Assembly: GCA_002351955.1 (NCBI GenBank)
Contig: DEHO01000025.1
Span: forward strand, 69,747-75,790
Reading direction: 5' to 3'
From: Flavobacteriales bacterium UBA2798
Lineage (GTDB): Bacteria; Bacteroidota; Bacteroidia; Flavobacteriales_D; UBA2798
DNA: 6,044 nucleotides
Shown in pieces: positions 1-6,044 of this stretch (position 1 is its first letter; each line of letters begins with the position of its first letter). Under the pieces are notes generated by a model that did no database searches, was not told the origin of the DNA, and saw nothing but the letters and a program-made list of their open reading frames with translations. The position numbers were made by a program, and so were the translations under genes.

Positions 1-2097
1 AATGATTTTGTGCTGTTTGCACTGAGCAACAATAATGGTGTTTTTCGGGAGGACTTCCTTCGTCGGGTCGATTCATTTTCCAACGAGCTTCGTAAGATTC
101 CTTATGTCACCAGGGTATATTCAATTATCGATTATCGCGATCTGGTAATGACCTCCTTCAGCAGGGTTCCTTTTCCTGTTCCTGCTATTCATATGGATGA
201 TCCGGAAAGTTATGGACCTGATTCTTCAAAAATTTTCGAGGATAATCTCCTGGTGCGAAACCTGATTTCTGCCGATGCTAAAACAGTATTGGTGTATGTA
301 GATACAAAACAATATATCTCCAAAAATGCTTCCGATTCACTCGCCTTGTTTATTGATGAGGTAATGGATCGTTACTCCTTCGATGGAAAGATCTCTGCCG
401 GAAGAAGCACCGGTCAAAGTTACTACGTAAAACTCATGCAATATGAGCTTGGATTTTTTGCCATTACTTCTTTTATACTTGTAATTGCGTTTTTGTATTT
501 GTCTTTTCGTACGTTTTGGGCGGTTTGGGTTCCTGTAACCGTAGTTGTTTTTACAGCTGTGTGGATCATAGGTTTCATGGAGATTGTTGGAGAAGGAATC
601 AGTTTAGTCCTTACCATTCTTCCAACGATAATGTTTGTTGTGGGAATGTCGGATGTGGTGCATGTTATTTCCCGCTACGTTGAAGAATTACGGTCCGGAA
701 AAGGAAAAATTGATGCGCTGCGAATTACCTACAAAGAGGTGGCATTGGCAACATTGCTTACTTCTGTTACCACGGCTGTCGGATTTTTATCTTTACTCAC
801 TTCCACGATTGAACCGATTCGCGATTTTGGATTGTATACTGCATTAGGGGTAATGTTTGCATTTGTTCTCGCATATACCCTGTTACCCGCTATTTTGCTT
901 TTACATCCTGTACCATCCATTGCTGCAATTCCGCAGGAAAAGAATTTCTGGCAACGATTCTTAAGTAAAGCCTTTGTTGTTGTGATACGCAAAAGGATGT
1001 TGATTATTTTTATCAGCATTGCTACTGCAGGAGTTTCCATTTGGGGAATTACGCAGATGCGAATCAATAATTTTCTTCTCGAGGATCTTAAAGACGGCAA
1101 TGAATTAAAAGAACAGTTCCGGTTTTTTGAACGTGAATTTGCAGGTGTGCGTCCGCTCGAAATGGCTATTCTGGTAAAGAATGCAGATTCCATTCCTGTT
1201 TCCCGCAGCGTGCTAATCGAGTTGGAAAAATTGGAAAACTACCTTATTACCGAATACGGAGCCGGTACTATTATTTCTCCGCTCACACTGGTGAGGTCGG
1301 TAAACAGAACAATAAACGGTGGCGATAAAAGGCATTATTCCATTCCTGATTCGGATGAAGATCTGAAAAAGGTATTCCGGATGATCGAAAAACTTGGGGC
1401 AGATCAGTTGCTCAGTGGAATGATTGCTGATAATGGAAGAACGCTTCGTTTGGCCGCAAAAACCAATGATCTGGGAAGTTATGTGTACAAGAAAAAGGAT
1501 GCTGAATTAAGACAGTTTTACAAGCGATCCATCGATACCTCCGTGTTTGATTACCGGCTTACCGGAACGGCATTGTTGGTGGACAAGAACAATGGTCAGG
1601 TTGCATTCGGATTGGTTTGGGGCTTGGGCATTTCATTTGTGGTTATTGCAATGATCGTTGGATTGATGTATCGTTCAGGACAAATGATATGGATCGCATT
1701 ATTGCCGAATATTCTACCCTTGTTGATGATCGCAGGTGTGATGGGAATTCTTGGAATAGATCTTAAAGTATCCACCTCCATGATGTTTACCATCAGTTTT
1801 GGAATTGCCGTTGATGATACCATTCATTTCATTTCCAAATTGCGCATCGAACTATCGAAGGGCAGATCGATGATGTTTGCTGTTCGAAAAACGTTTGTGA
1901 GTACAGGCCGTGCAATAATTCTTACCACCATTATACTCTCCGGTGGATTTTTAACACTTATTTTCTCCGATTTTCTGGGAACGTATTACCTCGGCTTACT
2001 AATGGCGCTTACACTGTTTTTTGCAGTGCTCTGTGATTTGCTGCTATTGCCGGTATTGGTGATCATGTTTTACAAACCCCGAAAGAGTGAATGGTGA
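1..2097 (+). CDS. RND superfamily (MMPL/HAE3-type) exporter, 5' end cut by window
   Basis: This is a proton-driven inner-membrane exporter of the RND superfamily; its substrate cannot be told from sequence. The frame is open from base 1 (N-D-F-V-L-F-A), so the GTG at base 10 is probably internal and the true start lies upstream. 698 residues are visible. The architecture is the usual duplicated one. The rest of a first periplasmic loop (about 1-148) is followed by a five-helix membrane block (about 150-301). A further helix (about 333-350) precedes a second periplasmic loop (about 352-530), and a final membrane block runs from about 533 to 690. The two membrane blocks carry matching motifs: GMSDVVHVISRYVEEL at about 215-230 and GIAVDDTIHFISKLRIEL at about 601-618, with acidic and histidine residues in the membrane as expected for proton relay. 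The first membrane helix is missing, consistent with truncation by the window. The protein ends in a short basic tail (KPRKSEW) whose last codons lie in a heptamer repeat. No adaptor or outer-membrane partner is adjacent. The family call is firm; the role in lipid, hopanoid or drug export is open. Confidence 0.9.
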   Translation, partial: NDFVLFALSNNNGVFREDFLRRVDSFSNELRKIPYVTRVYSIIDYRDLVMTSFSRVPFPVPAIHMDDPESYGPDSSKIFEDNLLVRNLISADAKTVLVYVDTKQYISKNASDSLALFIDEVMDRYSFDGKISAGRSTGQSYYVKLMQYELGFFAITSFILVIAFLYLSFRTFWAVWVPVTVVVFTAVWIIGFMEIVGEGISLVLTILPTIMFVVGMSDVVHVISRYVEELRSGKGKIDALRITYKEVALATLLTSVTTAVGFLSLLTSTIEPIRDFGLYTALGVMFAFVLAYTLLPAILLLHPVPSIAAIPQEKNFWQRFLSKAFVVVIRKRMLIIFISIATAGVSIWGITQMRINNFLLEDLKDGNELKEQFRFFEREFAGVRPLEMAILVKNADSIPVSRSVLIELEKLENYLITEYGAGTIISPLTLVRSVNRTINGGDKRHYSIPDSDEDLKKVFRMIEKLGADQLLSGMIADNGRTLRLAAKTNDLGSYVYKKKDAELRQFYKRSIDTSVFDYRLTGTALLVDKNNGQVAFGLVWGLGISFVVIAMIVGLMYRSGQMIWIALLPNILPLLMIAGVMGILGIDLKVSTSMMFTISFGIAVDDTIHFISKLRIELSKGRSMMFAVRKTFVSTGRAIILTTIILSGGFLTLIFSDFLGTYYLGLLMALTLFFAVLCDLLLLPVLVIMFYKPRKSEW

Positions 2098-2135
2098 ATG
2101 GTGAGCAGTGAAAAGTGAACGGTGAAAAGTGATCC
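2087..2135 (+). repeat. Left heptamer array, seven GTGAnnn units
   Basis: Seven consecutive 7-base units, all starting with GTGA: gtgaatg, gtgaatg, gtgagca, gtgaaaa, gtgaacg, gtgaaaa, gtgatcc, with no slippage of the period. The first unit and part of the second lie inside the exporter gene, and the gene's stop codon TGA (2095-2097) is the TGA of unit 2. Because 7 is not a multiple of 3, the TGA triplets fall in all three forward frames within about 17 bases. The last unit overlaps the first bases of the hairpin stem. Periodicity is read directly from the sequence; function is unknown. Confidence 0.85.
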
Positions 2136-2153
2136 CGACGCGATTGGTCGGGA
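2133..2153. repeat. GC-rich palindrome between the two heptamer arrays
   Basis: A perfect 7-bp inverted repeat, TCCCGAC / GTCGGGA, surrounds a 7-base loop (GCGATTG). It is the most GC-rich patch of the surrounding spacer. It could form a hairpin downstream of the exporter gene, but no T-run follows on the + strand (CAGGCTGG comes next) and there is no T-run on the - strand side either, so it does not look like a standard intrinsic terminator. Short CCCGA/TCGGG-type palindromes recur in spacers of many Bacteroidota genomes, so it may be a dispersed element; that is general knowledge and not tested here. Confidence 0.7.
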
Positions 2154-2160
2154 CAGGCTG

Positions 2161-2258
2161 GTGAACCGTAACTCTTAACTAATAACTCCTACCTCCTAAC
2201 CAATAACTCCTAATTGATAACCGATAACTGATAACCAATAACATCCAACATCAAATTG
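2161..2258. repeat. Right heptamer array, about fourteen degenerate nTAACnn units
   Basis: Fourteen contiguous 7-base blocks: gtgaacc, gtaactc, ttaacta, ataactc, ctacctc, ctaacca, ataactc, ctaattg, ataaccg, ataactg, ataacca, ataacat, ccaacat, caaattg. The core TAAC is kept in nine of them, and the first and last few are decayed. Read on the - strand the units become GTTAnnn, resembling the GTGAnnn units of the left array in opposite orientation. Seven bases (CAGGCTG) separate it from the hairpin. It ends 41 bases before the stop of the convergent MORN-type gene. No promoter or protein-coding signal is seen in it. Confidence 0.8.
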
Positions 2259-2299
2259 AATAGAATAGAAAAATCGGTAAAGATGTTTTCGGGTAACGA

Positions 2300-3040
2300 T
2301 TATTTTATTTTCTCGCCATTGGAATAGGTTTCTGTTTTGGATTGTTTTCCGCTTTCATCGAAAAATTTCCATTCACCATCGTTAACGTAATCTCCAAGTC
2401 CTTCTGAGAAAAGTTTGTTCCCCTGAGCCTTTACTTTTCCGTTGGAATGGTATTCGGTGTAGGAATACGAACGCTTCTTTTTGTCGGCCAAAACCATGAT
2501 TTGTTTTGGAGACCCATCATCAAAAAAGAATTTCTTGAATTCCAGAAAATCACCGCCTTTGGTGCTTACTTCCTGGTAAATCACAACTCCTGCTTCACTG
2601 TAGTCGGTCCAGGATTCGATTGTACCATTGTTGTACTTGATGTCGGATTTCAATTGTCCGTTGGAGTAATAGATCTTACACGTGGCTTTGTAATTATCGA
2701 TCGCTTTAAAATCGCGTTCAACATTGCCATTAGGGAAATAGTTTTTATACGTCTTAAGCTGACCATCAATATAAAAACCTTTATGCAGAAGGGTTCCGGT
2801 GGTATAAAAATCCTCCACCCAGCTCTGGCAGGCATACGATCCGCATAGACGAATGGAGTCGCCTTCACTATGTGGATTCAGTCGTTCGTACATCATGATG
2901 CCATAGGTGGAATCAATCACGTTGGCAGCGTCAAACTTTTGTTTTTCGGGTAACTGCTTCTTAAGGTTGAACTGTGCAAATGCAAGTTGACCGGACAGAA
3001 AAAAGGCAGTAAGTAGGCTGAGTTGTAGAAATGACTTCAT
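2300..3040 (-). CDS. Secreted MORN-variant repeat protein (YwqK-like), 246 aa
   Basis: A predicted exported protein built of degenerate MORN-variant repeats, the fold labelled 'toxin-antitoxin YwqK antitoxin' in many databases, although that label says little about function. A signal peptide (MKSFLQLSLLTAFFLSGQ..., cleavage likely near AFA/Q at residues 21-23) sets the start at 3040. The open frame runs 68 codons further upstream, but that extension has no signal-peptide character and runs into the divergent oxygenase gene. Repeats carry Y-x-N-G-x-(L/V/E)-K signatures: YFPNGNVE (101-108), YYSNGQLK (124-131), YHSNGKVK (197-204) and YSNGEKIK (239-246), with weaker copies between. At DNA level the signature recurs at 2316, 2439, 2658 and 2727, always a multiple of three apart. 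Cys66 and Cys71 could form a disulfide after export. There is no lipobox and no T9SS sorting domain, so periplasmic location is the simplest inference. Ligand and function are unknown. Confidence 0.85.
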   Translation of the reverse strand: MKSFLQLSLLTAFFLSGQLAFAQFNLKKQLPEKQKFDAANVIDSTYGIMMYERLNPHSEGDSIRLCGSYACQSWVEDFYTTGTLLHKGFYIDGQLKTYKNYFPNGNVERDFKAIDNYKATCKIYYSNGQLKSDIKYNNGTIESWTDYSEAGVVIYQEVSTKGGDFLEFKKFFFDDGSPKQIMVLADKKKRSYSYTEYHSNGKVKAQGNKLFSEGLGDYVNDGEWKFFDESGKQSKTETYSNGEKIK

Positions 3041-3142
3041 GTATTGTCCGGCTTTAACAGGTTGAAAATACGAAAAATCCGCTTTACGACGGTTATTATA
3101 CTTTACCTTGCTAATTTCGTTCCAAACTTTTTTCAACAATTT
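3041..3142. promoter_or_regulatory. Divergent intergenic region between MORN-type gene and Rieske oxygenase gene
   Basis: The 102 bases between the two chosen start codons must hold promoters for both directions. On the + strand, TACCTTGC (3104-3111) resembles the Bacteroidota -7 element TAnnTTTG, and a TTTA (3083-3086) lies 17 bases upstream where a TTTG-like -33 element would sit. TAATTTCG (3112-3119) is a second candidate with one mismatch. Both would put the transcript start a couple of dozen bases before the ATG at 3143. On the - strand only a weak match, TATTTTCA, was seen. No strong purine-rich ribosome-binding site precedes either start, which is normal for this phylum. The promoter assignment is a motif-based guess. 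Confidence 0.35.
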
Positions 3143-4228
3143 ATGTTTCAGGTATCCAAAGATATACGGGAAGCGTTCACTCTTCCTGGCGCATTTTACA
3201 ACAGCGAAGAAGGCCTCGAATTGTGCCGCAAGCGTTTGTTTCACCGTTCATGGCAATACATCGCAGATAGTGAGGTAATCCGATTGCCCGATTCTGCCTA
3301 TCCATTTGATTTTATGGAAGGTTTTATCGAAGAACCACTTCTGTTTACCAGAGATAAACAGGATAATTTGCACTGTTTTTCCAATGTTTGTACCCATCGT
3401 GGTAATATCCTGATCGACCATCCATGTACCCTTAATTCGGGTATAACGTGTTCGTATCATGGCAGAAGGTTTAATATCGACGGCACTTTCAAAAGCATGC
3501 CTGAGTGTGAGGGGATGAAGGATTTTCCAACTCCTGAGGATGATCTCTCAAAATTGCAGGTAAAACAATGGAAACAATTCATGTTCACCTCGATAGACCC
3601 CGCGTTCCCTTTTGAAGCAGTATTCGCAGAAATGGAGGCCCGGGTGGGGTGGATGCCTGTTGATAAATTTGTTTTTGATCCTACCCGTTCACAGGAGTAT
3701 CTGGTACGTGCGAACTGGGCTTTGTACTGCGATAATTACCTGGAGGGTTTTCACATTCCCTATATCCACAAAGATCTTGCCCGCTCGCTCGATTATCAGG
3801 GCTATGCCAGTGAGATCTATCCCTGGTCGAACCTGCAATTGGGTATTGCAAAAGGTGGTGAGATGGCGTTTGATCTGCCCAAGGATTCGCCCGATTACGG
3901 TAAGCGGGTTGCTGCGTATTACTATTGGTTGTTTCCCAATATCATGTTCAATTTTTATCCATGGGGATTATCCCTGAATATTATTCGTCCGCTCAAACAT
4001 AACCTTACGCGTGTCATCTTCCGTTCCTATGTATGGGACCCCTCCAAACTCGATCAGGGGGCAGGTGCATTGCTCGATCGTGTGGAGCGGGAAGATGAGG
4101 CCATCGTGGAAAAGGTTCAAAAGGGTACGAATTCATTATTGTACAATAAAGGCAGGTATTCACCCAAAATGGAACAAGGGGTACATCATTTTCATCGGCT
4201 TATTACTGAAATGTTGAGTGAGAAATGA
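3143..4228 (+). CDS. Rieske non-heme iron oxygenase, alpha subunit (aromatic-ring-hydroxylating / CntA-like family)
   Basis: A 361-residue catalytic alpha subunit that uses a [2Fe-2S] Rieske cluster and a mononuclear iron to oxidise a substrate with O2. The Rieske ligands are C83-x-H85 and C103-x2-H106 with 17 residues between the pairs, the normal spacing. The mononuclear iron ligands are H204 and H209 (H-x4-H in YLEGFHIPYIH) and D318 in the REDEAIVEKVQKG block. Glu201, three residues before the first histidine, sits where ring dioxygenases such as naphthalene dioxygenase have the bridging Asp, and where carnitine monooxygenase CntA has Glu. The C-terminal Y-x2-GRYSP and HHFH motifs also fit that subfamily. 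Length matches single-component-type alpha subunits (about 360-370). The ATG at 3143 is chosen because the frame upstream (33 codons) covers the promoter region and lacks family similarity. No reductase or beta subunit lies next to it, so an electron donor encoded elsewhere is inferred. The family is certain; the substrate (quaternary amine or other) is not. Confidence 0.92.
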   Translation: MFQVSKDIREAFTLPGAFYNSEEGLELCRKRLFHRSWQYIADSEVIRLPDSAYPFDFMEGFIEEPLLFTRDKQDNLHCFSNVCTHRGNILIDHPCTLNSGITCSYHGRRFNIDGTFKSMPECEGMKDFPTPEDDLSKLQVKQWKQFMFTSIDPAFPFEAVFAEMEARVGWMPVDKFVFDPTRSQEYLVRANWALYCDNYLEGFHIPYIHKDLARSLDYQGYASEIYPWSNLQLGIAKGGEMAFDLPKDSPDYGKRVAAYYYWLFPNIMFNFYPWGLSLNIIRPLKHNLTRVIFRSYVWDPSKLDQGAGALLDRVEREDEAIVEKVQKGTNSLLYNKGRYSPKMEQGVHHFHRLITEMLSEK

Positions 4229-4271
4229 GAATCATTATATATGTAAAACCGATTTCTTATTAATCATTATT
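4229..4271 (+). other. AT-rich spacer with a 9-base direct repeat before the T9SS cargo gene
   Basis: The 43 bases between the oxygenase stop and the next ATG contain AATCATTAT twice, at 4230-4238 and 4262-4270, the second copy ending one base before the start codon of the downstream gene. No hairpin followed by a T-run and no convincing TAnnTTTG promoter is seen, so read-through from the oxygenase gene is possible. The repeat may be chance in such AT-rich sequence. Confidence 0.4.
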
Positions 4272-5024
4272 ATGAAAAAGAATGCTTGGATATTGTTTTT
4301 GCTTTGGAGTTTCGGTGCACAAGCACAGATTCAAACGCTGACCTATAGTGATACTATCGTTGGACCGGGACAAATTATCTATGATGTTAATTCCGACGGT
4401 ACCGATGATTTTCAATTTGAAATTATCACGCTTTCTCCGGGGGGATTGGCGCAGCGAATTGTTCCCTTAAATTTTTCTGCTATCCTCGATAATTCGACAT
4501 TCGGTTATCCCGATGCCCTTTTGTTTGATGATACTGTTGCTTCGTATTTTAACATCAATCCGGGTGTATTGGGAACCTTCGTTTCTTCTGGTCAGTTTAA
4601 CGGAATGGGAAATCGCTATCTGGGAATGCGCATCAATGCAACTAGTGATGCTTTCTATGGTTGGTTTTATATCAATTGCAGTTACAATCGCGATACCATC
4701 ATCATTCGTACTGCTGCTTACAATTCAACTCCATGGGAAGGAATCAATGCCGGACAAACGGTTATTACAGGTTCAGACGAAATCGCCGCTTCCGGGATGC
4801 AATTTTCACTTTTTCCGAACCCGGCAAATGATCAGCTTTACATTTCTTCCTCCTCATTCGCATTTCCACTTGCATACAAAATTCTGGACAGCCGCGGTAG
4901 TGTGGTTTCTTCGGCTGTTACAAACGGAATCGTTCAGCTCAGCGATTTACCCAATGGGATTTATCATTTGCAACTGGAAGGCAAGGATCAATCTGCCGCT
5001 AAAACATTTTTGATCTCCCGCTGA
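4272..5024 (+). CDS. Small secreted protein with C-terminal T9SS type A sorting domain
   Basis: A 250-residue protein predicted to cross the inner membrane by Sec and the outer membrane by the type IX system. The signal peptide is MKKNAWILFLLWSFGAQAQ (residues 1-19). The ATG at 4272 is preferred over the in-frame ATG at 4218 because the latter overlaps the oxygenase gene and would bury the signal peptide. The last ~75 residues form a type A sorting domain: FSLFPNPANDQLYI (178-191), a central K-I-L-D-S-R-G stretch (203-209), LSDLPNGIYHLQL (223-235) and a basic end, LISR. Between them lies a domain of about 145 residues not assigned to a named family here. It contains a calcium-loop-like D38-x-N40-x-D42-G-x-x-D46 and a YLGMRI...FYGWFYI...AAYN...PWEGINAGQ pattern (116-162) that resembles beta-rich modules of secreted bacterial proteins. 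No catalytic motif is visible. It follows the oxygenase gene by 43 bases, but a functional link is doubtful. Confidence 0.88.
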   Translation: MKKNAWILFLLWSFGAQAQIQTLTYSDTIVGPGQIIYDVNSDGTDDFQFEIITLSPGGLAQRIVPLNFSAILDNSTFGYPDALLFDDTVASYFNINPGVLGTFVSSGQFNGMGNRYLGMRINATSDAFYGWFYINCSYNRDTIIIRTAAYNSTPWEGINAGQTVITGSDEIAASGMQFSLFPNPANDQLYISSSSFAFPLAYKILDSRGSVVSSAVTNGIVQLSDLPNGIYHLQLEGKDQSAAKTFLISR

Positions 5025-6044
5025 TTATTCGATGCGGTAGACCGGATAACGGTTATGGCTTTCTTCGTAATAGGGAGAGTTGCGGTAAATGAAAAGCAGT
5101 TGTGCAAATCCATCTTTTGCAAACGAAGGATCATCTTTTTTTCGCTGTTTAAATCGTGAATTCAGGTCTGCATCTTTTCGCAGTAATTCTGCCGCGAGAT
5201 CTTCAAATACGTAATCCGAAAACCATTCTTTTTGTTGTAAAACAGCATCAAAGAAATTCCAGTTGAAATAAGAATCAACCGAGGCAGGCTCAAGTGCTTC
5301 AACGATATATCTCCAGCCTGCCTGTTTGGTGCCGACAATAAAATCGCCTTTGTGAAAATGCATGATTTCCTGTTTGCTGTCGGTTTGTGTTTTGTAATGC
5401 AGATAATGTCCTTCGTACGGATTCCTTACGGTTTCGAAGCTGCGAATGGTGTAGCTTGTAACGGTAAACTGGGTGTCCTTTTCAATTTTTTTCAGTTTTA
5501 TTTTATTCCATTGCAAGCGGTCAATAACGCGCGACCATGCCTGAGGAATTACGTAAGCTTGTGGCACCTTTATCATAAGCGCAGGAGTAAAACGATCGTA
5601 ATAACGAATCTTTTTTTTGTAGGGTTTGGTTCGATCGTATTTTAAGCGCATCATCCCGGAGATGGCACTGGGTTCGTGATTCGCTTCGTAACCCAGAAAT
5701 TCAAATTCAGAAAAACGGTTGGTGTCCGGTTCAAAATTCAGCGGATGAAAATGTGTTTCGTTTTTCACAATGGATGTCATCCTCATTTCTTTTCTGAATT
5801 CTTCAAGCTGCTTGCTGTAAATCGTTGCGGTGGAAACAATGGTTTCAATTAATGCGATGGTGCTTTTTACCCGCTGGGGATACGCTTTGAGCATATGTGT
5901 TTCGCTGGTAATTCCGATGCATCCAAAAAGTGCTGCATATCCGGTTGCAAATCGTGGAGTTTCCAAAAAATCAACGATCCCGCTTTCGGGTGTTTCTCCT
6001 TTTGTATTTACATAAGGAGTCATCGGAAATCCTTTTTTCTTCAT
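5025..6044 (-). CDS. M14-type zinc carboxypeptidase-like protein, C-terminal part; N-terminal half outside window
   Basis: 339 residues are visible, reading from the right edge leftwards. The N-terminal ~60 residues, with MTPYVNTKGETPESGIVDF (8-26), PRFATGYAALFG (30-41) and IGITSETHMLKAYPQRVKST (43-62), resemble the end of the catalytic domain of large Bacteroidota M14-family peptidases. In these, the Glu of the E-T-H-M-L motif (E48) is the likely counterpart of the catalytic Glu of carboxypeptidase A. The zinc-binding H-x2-E and later His expected upstream are absent. The ATG at the very edge (6042-6044) is therefore probably an internal Met and the gene probably continues beyond 6044. Residues from about 65 to 339 form a family-specific C-terminal region rich in Tyr, Lys and aromatic residues, ending NRYPVYRIE. 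No sorting domain is seen at the C-terminus. The family call rests on remembered motif similarity, not on a search; an inactive homologue cannot be excluded because the metal site is not visible. Confidence 0.72.
   Translation of the reverse strand: MKKKGFPMTPYVNTKGETPESGIVDFLETPRFATGYAALFGCIGITSETHMLKAYPQRVKSTIALIETIVSTATIYSKQLEEFRKEMRMTSIVKNETHFHPLNFEPDTNRFSEFEFLGYEANHEPSAISGMMRLKYDRTKPYKKKIRYYDRFTPALMIKVPQAYVIPQAWSRVIDRLQWNKIKLKKIEKDTQFTVTSYTIRSFETVRNPYEGHYLHYKTQTDSKQEIMHFHKGDFIVGTKQAGWRYIVEALEPASVDSYFNWNFFDAVLQQKEWFSDYVFEDLAAELLRKDADLNSRFKQRKKDDPSFAKDGFAQLLFIYRNSPYYEESHNRYPVYRIE

Noticed and set aside
729..1193. Open frame of 154 codons on the - strand inside the exporter gene
   Set aside because: It lies opposite a well-conserved RND coding region and has no recognisable protein features.
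2133..2153. Rho-independent terminator
   Set aside because: The stem is GC-rich, but neither side has a following T-run.
2087..2258. CRISPR array
   Set aside because: Units are 7 bases, contiguous and degenerate, with no spacers of CRISPR length and no cas genes nearby.
2447..2848. Open frame of 133 codons on the + strand inside the MORN-type gene
   Set aside because: It is antisense to a gene with a signal peptide and periodic repeats, and its translation shows no recognisable motif.
3044..3142. Upstream extension of the oxygenase frame (33 extra codons)
   Set aside because: It covers the divergent promoter region and has no similarity to the family; the protein starting at 3143 has the normal length.
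3041..3244. In-frame upstream extension of the MORN-type gene (68 extra codons on the - strand)
   Set aside because: It would place the signal peptide in the middle of the protein and overlap the start of the oxygenase gene; the Met at 3040 opens a clean signal peptide.
4218..4271. Earlier start for the T9SS cargo, overlapping the oxygenase stop
   Set aside because: It adds 18 residues in front of a clear signal peptide that begins at 4272.

Overview
The window looks like a chromosomal stretch from a member of the Bacteroidota. The basis is a C-terminal type IX secretion (T9SS) sorting domain on one secreted protein, a MORN-variant (YwqK-like) exported protein, the absence of clear Shine-Dalgarno sequences before the starts, and an AT-leaning, Bacteroidota-like gene style. 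No RNA gene, CRISPR array, phage gene, transposase or integrase is visible. Genus cannot be assigned.

Layout, left to right: (1) the 3' part of an RND-superfamily (MMPL/HAE3-type) inner-membrane exporter on the + strand, its N-terminus cut by the window edge; (2) a gene-free stretch of about 200 bases (2098-2299) filled mostly by an unusual composite repeat: seven tandem GTGAnnn heptamers that begin inside the exporter's last codons and supply its stop codon, a 7-bp GC-rich hairpin, then about fourteen heptamers of an nTAACnn type; (3) a secreted MORN-variant repeat protein on the - strand; (4) a divergently transcribed Rieske non-heme iron oxygenase alpha subunit with all metal ligands present and a glutamate at the bridging position, as in carnitine/choline monooxygenases; (5) a small T9SS cargo protein downstream on the same strand; (6) convergent to it, with the two stop codons directly touching, the C-terminal part of an M14-type zinc carboxypeptidase-like protein on the - strand, its N-terminal metal-binding half lying beyond the right edge.

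The genes do not form an obvious pathway or a recognisable defence, toxin or mobile system. Three of the products are predicted to act at or outside the inner membrane (exporter, MORN protein, T9SS cargo), and the peptidase probably does too, but this is typical Bacteroidota gene mixing and not evidence of a joint system. The strongest unexplained signal is the heptamer-hairpin-heptamer element at 2087-2258. If the right array is read on the opposite strand it becomes GTTAnnn, so the two arrays resemble one GTKAnnn heptamer family arranged head to head around a palindrome.
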